From NCBI GenBank assembly GCA_002705485.1, contig PAGT01000058.1, positions 1-12,834 of the forward strand: 12,834 bases of DNA, read 5' to 3'. The notes under the pieces are model-generated. The model was not told the DNA's origin. It worked only from the letters and a program-made list of their open reading frames with translations, and did no database searches. A program made the translations under genes and the position numbers. The DNA is from Flavobacteriales bacterium (GTDB lineage: Bacteria > Bacteroidota > Bacteroidia > Flavobacteriales > Flavobacteriaceae). This document shows positions 1 to 7,990 of the stretch, piece after piece (position 1 is the stretch's first letter; each line of letters begins with the position of its first letter).

Positions 1-2
1 TG

Positions 3-87
3 CGGAGGAAGAGGGATTCGAACCCCCGGAGGTGTGACCCTCAACAGTTTTCAAGACTGCCGCATTCGACCACTCTGCCATTCCTCC
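3..87 (-). tRNA. tRNA-Ser (anticodon UGA)
   Basis: Read on the minus strand, the sequence folds as a class II tRNA of 85 nt. The acceptor arm GGAGGAA (complement of 81-87) pairs with TTCCTCC (complement of 4-10), leaving a G discriminator at 3. The anticodon loop is CTTGAAA, giving anticodon UGA at the complement of 51-53. The T-loop GTTCGAATC is canonical, and a long variable arm, as expected for tRNA-Ser, lies between the anticodon and T arms. It reads UCA and other UCN serine codons. The bases after the discriminator are CA, so the 3' CCA is not encoded and must be added by the tRNA nucleotidyltransferase. Confidence is high because all arms and the family-specific long variable arm are present. 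Confidence 0.97.
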
Positions 88-96
88 AATAGCATG

Positions 97-127
97 CAAA
101 TATATGCTCTTTTTTATTTTGTTACAA
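97..127 (-). promoter_or_regulatory. Bacteroidota-type promoter of tRNA-Ser
   Basis: On the minus strand there is a perfect -7 element TATATTTG (complement of 97-104, consensus TAnnTTTG). A -33 TTG lies upstream (complement of 125-127), with 20 bases between the two. The -7 element ends 9 bases before the mature tRNA 5' end, so the expected transcript start leaves a 5' leader of only a few bases for RNase P. Both elements, the spacing and the position agree with the primary sigma factor consensus of Bacteroidota. Confidence 0.75.
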
Positions 128-166
128 TTTTATAATTATTAGTAAGAACTATCCTTTTATATTGAT

Positions 167-174
167 TAATTTTG
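167..174 (+). promoter_or_regulatory. -7 promoter element of the TSUP transporter gene
   Basis: TAATTTTG matches the Bacteroidota -7 consensus TAnnTTTG exactly and ends only 4 bases before the ATG at 179. No clear -33 TTG is seen about 20 bases upstream, so this is a one-element assignment. If it is real, transcription starts at or within a base or two of the start codon, giving a leaderless mRNA. Confidence 0.5.
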
Positions 175-178
175 ATAC

Positions 179-943
179 ATGGATTTTTTAATCAATTTTC
201 CTTGGGAATATCCACTACTCATCTTAATAGGTTTTATTGTTGGTATTGTTAATACCATGGCTGGTGGAGGTTCTCTTATCACACTTCCTCTTTTAATTTT
301 TCTGGGTTTACCATCTTCTGTTGCTAATGGTACCAATAGAATAGCAATAATGATGACAGCATTTTCAGCAAATATGGGCTTCAAAAGTAAAGGATTATCT
401 ACATATCCTTTTAGTGCCTATTTGGGTGCATTTGCTTTGGTTGGATCAATTATTGGTGCAAATATTGCCGTTGAAATTGAAGGAGAATTATTCAATAAAA
501 TATTGTCAGTTATAATGATATTAGTTGTTGTTATTATAATATTTAAACCCAGAATTATAAAATCTAAAGCTGAAATAAGAGTTACTGGAAAACACTTATA
601 TATCTCGTGTATTTCTTTCTTTTTTATTGGTTTATATGGAGGATTTGTCAATGCAGGAATAGGTTTTATTATTATGCTTTTTTTACATTTTTACAACAGA
701 ATAAATCTTTTGAAAGTTAATGCCACAAAAGTAGTAGTTGTTTTAGTTTATACTATAGGAGCATTTTTTACGTTTGTAGTAAATGATATGGTTGATTGGA
801 CATATGGTATATGTTTAGGTATTGGTACATTAAATGGTGGATGGTTTACAAGTAGATGGTCTGTAAAAAAAGGAGAAAACGTAATCAGAATCTTTTTAAC
901 TGTAATCGTAGTTATTATGGCAATTAAACTTTGGTTTTTTTAG
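179..943 (+). CDS. TSUP (TauE/SafE) family inner-membrane transporter
   Basis: The 254-residue protein is strongly hydrophobic, with about eight membrane segments and no signal peptide. It has the internal duplication typical of the TSUP family. The first repeat (residues about 17-60) carries NTMAGGGSLITLP and ANGTNR. The second (about 150-190) carries GGFVNAGIGF and KVNATK. Family members export sulfite, sulfoacetate or other organosulfur or organic anions. The substrate cannot be read from sequence, and no sulfur-metabolism gene is nearby. The length is normal for the family. The ATG at 179 is preferred because the first membrane helix begins near residue 11 and the next Met is residue 27. 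The gene diverges from tRNA-Ser and its stop codon overlaps the stop of ribB on the other strand by 4 bases. Confidence 0.9.
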   Translation: MDFLINFPWEYPLLILIGFIVGIVNTMAGGGSLITLPLLIFLGLPSSVANGTNRIAIMMTAFSANMGFKSKGLSTYPFSAYLGAFALVGSIIGANIAVEIEGELFNKILSVIMILVVVIIIFKPRIIKSKAEIRVTGKHLYISCISFFFIGLYGGFVNAGIGFIIMLFLHFYNRINLLKVNATKVVVVLVYTIGAFFTFVVNDMVDWTYGICLGIGTLNGGWFTSRWSVKKGENVIRIFLTVIVVIMAIKLWFF

Positions 944-2076
944 TATTTCACATATTTAACTATTTCTAACCCATAACCCATCATACCAACTCTTTTGATT
1001 TTATTACTGTTAGTGAGTAGTTCAATTTTACTAACACCAAGGTTATGCAGTATTTGTGCGCCAATACCAAAATCTCTTTTGTCCATTTTAGGTGGAGCTA
1101 TTTTCAATGTTTTTTTATTTTTTAATCCTTTGAGTTCACGAAGTCTCATAATAATATTTGAACTACTAGGATTTTGATTAATGAAGACAACAACTCCTCT
1201 TTCACCTAGATTTATTTTGTTGAATACTGAATTTAAATTAATATCATTAAAGGCAATTAATGAATTTAAGATATCATTATTTACTACTGAGGAGTTTATT
1301 CTAACTAGAACAGATTCATTTTTTTTCCATTTTCCTTTAGATAGAGCCAAGTGAATTTGTTTGTTGTTATTTTGTTGAAAAGCATGAAGATTAAATTCAC
1401 CATATTTAGTATTCAAAACAAAACCATCAATTTTTGAAATTAGACTATCATGTTTCATTCTATATGCAACTAAATCCTCAATAGAAACTATTTTTAAATT
1501 AAATTTTTTTGCGATTTTAAATAAATCATCAACTCTAGCCATAGATCCATCTTCTTTCATGATTTCACAAATAACTCCAGCTGGTTTAAAGCCTGCCAAC
1601 CTAGAAAAATCAATTGCAGCCTCTGTGTGTCCTGTTCTTCTCAATACACCTCCTTCTTTTGCTATTAAAGGAAAAACATGTCCAGGCCTTGCTAAGTCCG
1701 TTGATTTAGTTTTTGAATTAACAATCGCTCTTATTGTTTTAGATCTATCAGAAGCGGATATACCGGATGTTATACCACTTCCTTTCAAATCTACTGAAAT
1801 TGTGAAGGCTGTGTCCATTGGATCCGTGTTTTGAGATACCATGGGATTTAAGTTTAATTTTTTTGATCTTTTTTCTGTTAGAGGAACACAGATTAGTCCT
1901 CTACCATTTTTTGCCATGAAATTAATAATATCAGGGCTAGCCAATTCAGCAGCACAAATAAAATCTCCTTCATTTTCACGGTTTTCATCATCAACAACAA
2001 TTATTAATTTCCCAGACTTTATGTCTGATATAGCTTCTTCTATGCTATTTAATTTATTCTGAACATTTTTTTTCAT
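940..2076 (-). CDS. ribB: 3,4-dihydroxy-2-butanone 4-phosphate synthase with degenerate GTP cyclohydrolase II domain
   Basis: The 378-residue protein has RibBA architecture. The N-terminal DHBP synthase domain (about residues 8-205) is intact: DDENRENEGDF near 29-39, RTGHTEAA at 147-154, and the LAGFKPAGVICE and MAR motifs near 160-181. It should convert ribulose 5-phosphate to formate plus dihydroxybutanone phosphate for riboflavin synthesis in the cytoplasm. The C-terminal domain (about 206-378) aligns with GTP cyclohydrolase II but has lost the zinc cysteines: the site normally reading ECLTGD...RCDC is SVVNND...IAFN at 262-277. The RQEGRGIGL loop has become NQNPSSSNI at 300-308. The end (DKRDFGIGAQIL, LLTN) is still recognisable. 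I infer that it makes only the RibB product, so a working RibA must be encoded elsewhere. The ATG overlaps the stop of the upstream permease gene (ATGA), so it is probably translationally coupled as the last gene of the ftsK operon. Confidence 0.92.
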   Translation of the reverse strand: MKKNVQNKLNSIEEAISDIKSGKLIIVVDDENRENEGDFICAAELASPDIINFMAKNGRGLICVPLTEKRSKKLNLNPMVSQNTDPMDTAFTISVDLKGSGITSGISASDRSKTIRAIVNSKTKSTDLARPGHVFPLIAKEGGVLRRTGHTEAAIDFSRLAGFKPAGVICEIMKEDGSMARVDDLFKIAKKFNLKIVSIEDLVAYRMKHDSLISKIDGFVLNTKYGEFNLHAFQQNNNKQIHLALSKGKWKKNESVLVRINSSVVNNDILNSLIAFNDINLNSVFNKINLGERGVVVFINQNPSSSNIIMRLRELKGLKNKKTLKIAPPKMDKRDFGIGAQILHNLGVSKIELLTNSNKIKRVGMMGYGLEIVKYVKY

Positions 2077-3515
2077 TTGTTATGAATATTTTTTTGAAAA
2101 ACCTTTTTAAACGGAGTGATAATATTTTCAAGATTTATTATTGTTTTATCAGAGGAAGCTCTGGATATTAAATAAATGCCTAAAGGAAGCATAATTAGGT
2201 TGGGTATCCAACTTGCCAAAGCAGGATCTAAACTCCCATCCTCTGCTGCATTTCTAGAAAAGGTTCCAGCAAAATGATACGCCAAAAATAGAACTAAGGA
2301 AATAACCATCGGAAAGCCAAATCCACCTTTTCTAATTAAAGCACCCAGGGGAGCACCAACAAAAAAAAGTATTATTGATGCTAAAGCAAAAGAGTACTTA
2401 TCAAACAAATTAGATTTGTGAAGATTAATTATTTTTTCTTTAATAAAAAAATTAGATTTTTGATTATTTAAAACTTGAACTTGACTTGTTATGTTATTTA
2501 ATGACGAATTAATAATTGAAACTCTAATATCCTTTGGATAATCACGTAAATGAGTTTGGTAATCTTTAAATAAGGTTTTGTCTAGTGAAGCGTTGTCTGT
2601 TCTAATCGTTTTTTTGAAATTTGTAATTCCAGTTCTGGTATAAAAACTTTTGCTGAAATTTTTATAAGTGGATTTTATTTTACTGCTCAATGAATCGATA
2701 CTTAAGTTTAGTTGACTAACATTCTGCATCCTGTAGGTGTTTTTATATTTTTCATTTTCAAAATCAACTTGATTGAAATTACTTAAATCAATATTCATAA
2801 TGTATTTCTCAAAAGAAACATAAGAATGAGGTTTAATTTGTTTCCTGTTATTTACTGTTTCGATTTCTTCATATCTTTTTCCATCTTTTAGAATAAGCTG
2901 TAAAAAATCTTGATTTTCAGCTCCTATTAGTTCACCGTTTTTTGCTTTTATCACCAAATAATTCTTATTATTTTTATTTTGCTTGTGAATAATTATGTCC
3001 TCCAGTAAATTATTATTTGGTCCATATTTATTCTTTACTTTTATGTTTAATTCATTTAACTCATTAAAAATTCCCTCTGTTATTGCTAAGGCAGGTTTTA
3101 ATTTAGCTAAGTTTTTTCTAAGATTATAAGATTTAAATTCAGCATATGGAATTAATGTATTTGCTACATAAAACATTACTCCGCATAGTATAATATTAAA
3201 AAAAACTAAACTTCTCATGGATCTGAAAAGAGAAATCCCAGAAGATTTTATAGCAGCCATTTCATAATTTTCTGAAAGATTTCCATAAGTCATTATTGAT
3301 GCCAATAAAACCGTGAGAGGGATAACTAAGGGAAGAAGTTTTGGGGAGTAAAACAATAAAAATTTTAAAATGATTTCGAAATCCACTTCTTTTCCCGCTA
3401 AATCATCAATAAAAACCCAAATAATCTGAATGATAAAAATTGACATTAGTATAAAGAAAAAACTAACAAAAATTGTAAAGTAAGATTTTAGTATAAGTTT
3501 ATCAATGATTTTCAT
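2073..3515 (-). CDS. LptF/LptG (YjgP/YjgQ) family LPS-export permease
   Basis: The 480-residue inner-membrane protein has the family's 3+3 helix layout: helices near residues 11-34, 58-78 and 100-122, a long periplasmic part (about 123-372), then helices near 373-394, 399-419 and 432-451. Diagnostic features are the N-terminal DKLILKSYF start, the cytoplasmic loop with YEMAAIKSSGIS (81-95), and GAPLGALIRKGGFG in the C-terminal part. LptF and LptG form the membrane half of the LptB2FG ABC transporter, which extracts LPS toward the outer membrane. Which of the two this is cannot be decided from sequence alone. It is about 110 residues longer than the E. coli proteins; the extra sequence is polar and seems to sit at about 260-370, just before helix 4. 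The gene lies 2 bases after lolA and overlaps ribB by 4 bases. Confidence 0.9.
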   Translation of the reverse strand: MKIIDKLILKSYFTIFVSFFFILMSIFIIQIIWVFIDDLAGKEVDFEIILKFLLFYSPKLLPLVIPLTVLLASIMTYGNLSENYEMAAIKSSGISLFRSMRSLVFFNIILCGVMFYVANTLIPYAEFKSYNLRKNLAKLKPALAITEGIFNELNELNIKVKNKYGPNNNLLEDIIIHKQNKNNKNYLVIKAKNGELIGAENQDFLQLILKDGKRYEEIETVNNRKQIKPHSYVSFEKYIMNIDLSNFNQVDFENEKYKNTYRMQNVSQLNLSIDSLSSKIKSTYKNFSKSFYTRTGITNFKKTIRTDNASLDKTLFKDYQTHLRDYPKDIRVSIINSSLNNITSQVQVLNNQKSNFFIKEKIINLHKSNLFDKYSFALASIILFFVGAPLGALIRKGGFGFPMVISLVLFLAYHFAGTFSRNAAEDGSLDPALASWIPNLIMLPLGIYLISRASSDKTIINLENIITPFKKVFQKNIHNK

Positions 3516-3517
3516 AA

Positions 3518-4132
3518 TTAGAACTCTTCAATGTAGTAGTCTTGATATTTTCTTCGATTAAAAACAAATTTTTCATTTACGATATTTGAATTAAAAGAGA
3601 TAGAGTTAATTTTTATTACAGTTTTATTGTTTAATTTATCAAATTCAATAATTTCAAAAATCTCTTTTTTTTCTTTGTTAATTGTAATTAATAATTTTTT
3701 TTTGTCACCATTTTCCTCAATTGGAATTAAACTTATTTGAGTATTTTTTTTGTCATTATTAGAGACTGTGTTTTGAAAGAAATACCCTTTTTCAAAAAAA
3801 TTAAATAAGTTGCTTGGCTTTAAAAGATTATCCTCGTCAGATATTTTTGAAATCAAAACCTCTTTATTTTCAAAAATAATAGTATAAATATTTTCAGAAT
3901 CACTTATTTGTTTAATTTCCATGAAAGTTAGGTGGTATTTTCCGTCTTTGATTTCTAAAACTCCTTTTTCATTAAAGTTTTTACCTTGTTTGAAGGTAAA
4001 GTCTATTACTATGCTTTTAGCATTATTAATTTTTCTTGATACCTGATCAATTAATTCTTTTGCCTCAATATGGTTCTGTGAGTTTATAAAAATTGAAGAG
4101 AAAATTAATAGAAAGCTTAAAAAATACTTCAT
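3518..4132 (-). CDS. lolA: LolA-like periplasmic lipoprotein carrier
   Basis: The 204-residue protein has a clear Sec signal peptide (MKYFLSFLLIFSSIFINSQ, cleavage around residue 19-20) with no lipobox Cys, so it is a soluble periplasmic protein. The rest fits the LolA fold: a first helix (AKELIDQVSRKINNAKSI), then alternating short beta strands including FTFKQGKNFNEKGVLEIK and GKYHLTF, ending in NEKFVFNRRKYQDYYIEEF. LolA takes lipoproteins released by LolCDE across the periplasm to the outer membrane; Bacteroidota have no standard LolB acceptor. The match rests on length, signal peptide, strand pattern and position, since the family has few invariant residues. The start overlaps the ftsK stop (ATGA at 4129-4132), which implies translational coupling. 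Its place beside an LPS-export permease fits an outer-membrane assembly role. Confidence 0.82.
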   Translation of the reverse strand: MKYFLSFLLIFSSIFINSQNHIEAKELIDQVSRKINNAKSIVIDFTFKQGKNFNEKGVLEIKDGKYHLTFMEIKQISDSENIYTIIFENKEVLISKISDEDNLLKPSNLFNFFEKGYFFQNTVSNNDKKNTQISLIPIEENGDKKKLLITINKEKKEIFEIIEFDKLNNKTVIKINSISFNSNIVNEKFVFNRRKYQDYYIEEF

Positions 4133-6504
4133 GATTGGTTTTTTTCTTCTTGCAGAAATGCATTTAATGATGCAATGTCGTTTATCAACACCTCTCTTGC
4201 TTTGCTTCCTTCAAAAGGACCTACAATTCCAGCTGCCTCAAGTTGATCAATAATCCTGCCAGCTCTGTTGTATCCGAGTTTCATTTTTCTTTGCAGTAAT
4301 GAAGCAGAACCTTGTTGAGCGATAACAATTACCTCAGCAGCTTCTTTGAACAAAACATCTCTTTCCTCAATATTATTGTCAATCTTTGATGAAAGATCAT
4401 CTCCAATATATTCAGGAAGTTCGTATGCATTAGAGTATGCTTTTTGAGACCCAATAAAGTCAGTTATTTTTTGAATTTCTGGAGTATCTACAAAAGCACA
4501 TTGGATTCTTACAAGATTATTTCCTTGTGTATAAAGCATATCTCCTCTACCAATCAATTGATCAGCTCCTCCGCTATCTAAAATGGTTCTGGAATCTATT
4601 TTTGATGTAACTCTAAATGCGATTCTAGCAGGAAAGTTTGCTTTTATAATTCCTGTTATGACATTTACAGATGGTCTTTGTGTAGCTATAATCAAATGAA
4701 TCCCCACAGCTCTGGCAAGTTGTGCTAGCCTAGCTATTGGAGTTTCTACTTCTTTTCCTGCGGTCATAATCAAATCAGCAAACTCATCTATAATTAATAC
4801 TATGTATGGGAGAAAATTATTACCAGAATCTGGATTCAATTTTCTCTCTTTAAATTTCTTGTTGTATTCTTTGATGTTTCTACACAAAGCGTTTTTGAGT
4901 AATTCATACCTGTTGTCCATTTCAATACAGAGTGAATTCAATGTTTTAATTACTTCTTTGTTGTCCGTTATTATTGCTTCATTGGTATCAGGTAATTTTG
5001 CTAAGTAATGTCTTTCAATTTTATTGAAAAGAGTAAGCTCCACCTTTTTAGGATCAACTAGAACAAATTTAACTTCAGATGGATGTTTTTTATATATAAG
5101 AGATGTTAGTACCGCATTTAACCCTACGGATTTACCCTGACCAGTAGCTCCGGCCATTAGTAAGTGTGGCATTCTAGTTAAATCAACAACATATGTTTCG
5201 TTACTTATTGTTTTTCCTAATGCTATTGGCAACTCCATCTCTGCTTCTTGATAATTTTTTGCAGAAATAACAGATTTCATTGAAACCACAGATGGTTTTT
5301 TATTTGGAACTTCGATCCCAATTGTTCCTTTTCCAGGAATTGGAGCAATTATTCTGATTCCAAGTGCTGAAAGAGAAAGGGCAATATCATCCTCAAGGTT
5401 TTTAATTTTTGAAATTCTTATCCCTGCTTCTGGAACAATTTCGTAAAGTGTAACAGTTGGGCCTATTGTTGCTTTAATTTGATCGATTCCAATTTTATAA
5501 TTTTTTAGGGTTTCAATAATTTTTTCTTTATTTTCTTCCAGTTCTTCCTCATTTATTGTAATCACACCTCCATTGTCATAATCTTTTAATAAATCAACTG
5601 TAGGTGGCTTGAAATTTTTAAGCTCAAGTGTGTGATCATATTCACCAAATTTTTTAACCAAATTCTTTGCAATTTTGTCTTCATCTAAAATTTCTTCCTG
5701 TGTATTATCATTTATTTCTATTTTAATTACTTCGTTTGATGTTTTTTCTTTTGAGTTATTATCTTTTTCAAAAGATGAAAAATTTTCAATAGTTGGCTTT
5801 AGATCTTTTTTTATGTTAATGTTTTTATTTTCTTCTTTATAATCAACTGGTTGTTTATTTTCATCAATATTTTCAATGAAATCATCTGAATTCAATTTCT
5901 GATCTACATTTAATTTTGATTTTTGTTTCAGAGAAATAAAATATTTTTTTAAAAAATTATAGATATTTTCAGGTCTTATTTTAAAAAAAATAACAAGAAA
6001 GTATATTAACCCAAAAATTAACATTGAAATTATTCCGATTTCACCAATGTAAACTGTAATTACATCAATTACATCTAAACCAATACTTCCTCCATACAAT
6101 TTGTCAGAAAAATTAAAGCTTGTGAAAATTGAAATCCATATCATCATATATAATCCCCAGAACCATTTATCAATTAATTTTTTTGACTTTGCACCTACAA
6201 AAAAAGTAACACCCGATATAAAAAATAAAAATGAAAAAATAAATGAAGCAATACCAAACATCTTATAAATCAAAAAATGGCTAATAATTGATCCGAATTT
6301 TCTTGCAATATTTTTACTTTCTGAGTTAAGTTCAAAAAAACTATCTAATTCGGATTGATCAACTTTCCAAGTGTTGAAATAGGAAATCATTGAGGCAAAC
6401 AAAATAATTGAAAAAAGTATTAGAAAAACTCCCAACATTATCTGTTGGCTTCTTCCAATTTTAAAAAAATAAAAAAAACTTTCTTTAATTTTTTCTTTGT
6501 TCAT
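4129..6504 (-). CDS. ftsK: DNA translocase FtsK/SpoIIIE
   Basis: The 791-residue protein has the full FtsK layout. An N-terminal membrane anchor has about four helices (near 23-42, 82-105, 115-130 and 152-174). A low-complexity Asn/Lys/Glu-rich linker (about 195-275) follows. Then come the alpha and beta motor domains, with Walker A GATGQGKS at 452-459, Walker B IVLIIDEFAD at 568-577 and IIATQRPS at 605-612. The gamma winged helix (about 717-775, with LLQRKMKLGYNRAGRIIDQLE) reads chromosome polarity. It pumps DNA through the closing septum and assists XerCD recombination at the terminus. The linker is short compared with that of E. coli FtsK. The ATG at 6502-6504 directly precedes the membrane segment, and a -7 element lies 13 bases upstream. 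It is the first gene of the ftsK-lolA-lptF/G-ribB operon, 43 bases after nhaC. Confidence 0.97.
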   Translation of the reverse strand: MNKEKIKESFFYFFKIGRSQQIMLGVFLILFSIILFASMISYFNTWKVDQSELDSFFELNSESKNIARKFGSIISHFLIYKMFGIASFIFSFLFFISGVTFFVGAKSKKLIDKWFWGLYMMIWISIFTSFNFSDKLYGGSIGLDVIDVITVYIGEIGIISMLIFGLIYFLVIFFKIRPENIYNFLKKYFISLKQKSKLNVDQKLNSDDFIENIDENKQPVDYKEENKNINIKKDLKPTIENFSSFEKDNNSKEKTSNEVIKIEINDNTQEEILDEDKIAKNLVKKFGEYDHTLELKNFKPPTVDLLKDYDNGGVITINEEELEENKEKIIETLKNYKIGIDQIKATIGPTVTLYEIVPEAGIRISKIKNLEDDIALSLSALGIRIIAPIPGKGTIGIEVPNKKPSVVSMKSVISAKNYQEAEMELPIALGKTISNETYVVDLTRMPHLLMAGATGQGKSVGLNAVLTSLIYKKHPSEVKFVLVDPKKVELTLFNKIERHYLAKLPDTNEAIITDNKEVIKTLNSLCIEMDNRYELLKNALCRNIKEYNKKFKERKLNPDSGNNFLPYIVLIIDEFADLIMTAGKEVETPIARLAQLARAVGIHLIIATQRPSVNVITGIIKANFPARIAFRVTSKIDSRTILDSGGADQLIGRGDMLYTQGNNLVRIQCAFVDTPEIQKITDFIGSQKAYSNAYELPEYIGDDLSSKIDNNIEERDVLFKEAAEVIVIAQQGSASLLQRKMKLGYNRAGRIIDQLEAAGIVGPFEGSKAREVLINDIASLNAFLQEEKNQS

Positions 6505-6517
6505 ATTAGATATAAAA

Positions 6518-6525
6518 CAAAAATA
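6518..6525 (-). promoter_or_regulatory. -7 promoter element of the ftsK operon
   Basis: On the minus strand TATTTTTG matches the Bacteroidota -7 consensus TAnnTTTG exactly and ends 13 bases before the ftsK ATG. No TTG is present at the expected -33 distance, so the promoter call is tentative; readthrough from nhaC is the alternative. If used, it gives a 5' leader of roughly 8-10 bases. Confidence 0.45.
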
Positions 6526-6547
6526 AACATATAATTGATAACGAAAA

Positions 6548-7990
6548 TTATTTGGTTAATTCCAGTCCTTTAATTTTAAAATTAATTGCAGCTACTAGCA
6601 AAGTAGTAAATGGACTAAGCCAGTTAAAAATAGCATAAATAAAATAATCAAATACACCTACCCCCAAGATTCCGGATTGATAGGCTCCACATGTATTCCA
6701 TGGAATCAAAACAGACGTTACTGTACCCGCATCCTCAAGAGTTCTACTTAAATTCTCAGGTGCTAATCCTTTATCTTTATATGCCTGAGAAAACATTTTT
6801 CCTGGAATGACAATAGAAAGATATTGATCCGAAGCCGTCAAATTAATTGCCAAACAACTACTGACGGTACTTGCAAATACTGAAAAAGTAGATTGGCTTA
6901 AATTTAAAAGAAAAGCACTAATCCTTTGAAGTGCTCCGATTGCTTCCATGATTCCTCCAAAAACCATTGCACAAATTACTAACCAAATTGTATTTAACAT
7001 TCCCTTCATTCCACCACTGCTAAAAAGTTCATTAAGAATCGGATTTTCAGATTCAATATTTGTTTCGTTTGTTATTGAATTTAATATTATTTTGTAGATA
7101 TCATTAACATTTTTTCCATCACTTTCAGAAATTTGATTTAGGGTGTCAATTTGAAAGAATAATGCAAACAAGGCTCCCAAAATTGTTCCAACAAACAATG
7201 CTATTAATGGAGGAGTTTTTTTAAAAATCATTAGAATTACAAATAATGGAACTAAAAATAATAGTGGTGAAATGTAAAATGTATTTTTTATAGCTAATAA
7301 CATATATTCATTTTCTGTTGAACCATTAATATCAATCGAAAAATTAAGTATTGATAGTATAATTATTGTAACTGTGATGGTTGGTACAGTTGTTATAGTT
7401 AGATATCTTATGTGTGTAAAAATATCTGTTCCTGAAACTGCGGGAGATAAATTAGTAGTGTCGCTTAATGGTGATAATTTATCACCAAAGTATGCCCCAG
7501 AAATTACAGCACCAGCAACCATCCCAGCTGGTATTCCTAAAGCTTTTCCTATTCCAATTAAGGCAATCCCAACCGTTGCAGAAGTTGTCCAACTACTCCC
7601 TGTTGAAACAGAAACAATTGCACATATTAACAGACATGATGGTAAAAAAATTATTGGATTTAAAATTTGAAGCCCATAATAAATCATTGATGGTATTATC
7701 CCACTAATTAACCAAGTTCCAGAAAGGGAACCTACCATTAATAAAATTAAAATTGCACCCGTGATTGATTTTAAATTTAAAGAAACATCATTAATCATTG
7801 ATTTAAATGAAATGTTGTTTTTCATACCAATAAGTACTCCTATCGATGCTCCAATCAAAAGAATAAATTGATTAGAGCCATTCATTGAAGAATCTCCAAA
7901 AACGTATACATTATAGCTCAGAAGTAAAACCAGGCAAAAAATTGGCACTAAGGATTGTGAAAGTGTTATTTGAGATTTAATTGTTTTCAA
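6548..7990 (-). CDS. nhaC: NhaC-type Na+/H+ antiporter
   Basis: The 480-residue polytopic membrane protein has about 11-12 hydrophobic segments. The family signature is clear: STGSSWTTSATVGIALIGIG near 129-148, and SGAYFGDKLSPLSDTTNLSPAVSGTDIF near 164-191, with polar and charged residues expected in the ion path. A second half-repeat includes NLTASDQYLS and a C-terminal stretch with EDAGTVTSVLIPWNTCG. NhaC proteins exchange cytoplasmic Na+ for external H+; some relatives (MleN type) exchange malate and lactate, which cannot be excluded. A marine, sodium-rich habitat would suit it. The start is a TTG at 7988-7990: there is no ATG between the in-frame stop at 8000-8002 and Met36, and starting at Met36 would remove the first membrane helix. 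It diverges from lpdA across about 110 bases. No confident promoter was found for it. Confidence 0.92.
   Translation of the reverse strand: MKTIKSQITLSQSLVPIFCLVLLLSYNVYVFGDSSMNGSNQFILLIGASIGVLIGMKNNISFKSMINDVSLNLKSITGAILILLMVGSLSGTWLISGIIPSMIYYGLQILNPIIFLPSCLLICAIVSVSTGSSWTTSATVGIALIGIGKALGIPAGMVAGAVISGAYFGDKLSPLSDTTNLSPAVSGTDIFTHIRYLTITTVPTITVTIIILSILNFSIDINGSTENEYMLLAIKNTFYISPLLFLVPLFVILMIFKKTPPLIALFVGTILGALFALFFQIDTLNQISESDGKNVNDIYKIILNSITNETNIESENPILNELFSSGGMKGMLNTIWLVICAMVFGGIMEAIGALQRISAFLLNLSQSTFSVFASTVSSCLAINLTASDQYLSIVIPGKMFSQAYKDKGLAPENLSRTLEDAGTVTSVLIPWNTCGAYQSGILGVGVFDYFIYAIFNWLSPFTTLLVAAINFKIKGLELTK

Noticed and set aside
91..108. Inverted repeat AGCAT...ATGCT over the tRNA-Ser -7 element, a possible operator
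   Set aside because: The arms are only 5 bases in very AT-rich DNA, and tRNA genes rarely carry operators; chance is a sufficient explanation.
166..384. Minus-strand open frame opposite the start of the TSUP gene
   Set aside because: It is a shadow of the transporter reading frame, has no recognisable domain, and lies across the promoter region.
1559..2062. Plus-strand open frames opposite ribB
   Set aside because: They are antisense to the highly conserved DHBP synthase domain and resemble no protein family.
2077..3512. Possible FMN riboswitch for ribB
   Set aside because: ribB has no leader: its start overlaps the coding region of the upstream permease, and no RFN-like conserved blocks are seen.
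7374..7707. Two overlapping plus-strand open frames opposite nhaC
   Set aside because: They mirror the conserved NhaC signature on the other strand; neither has a promoter or domain of its own.
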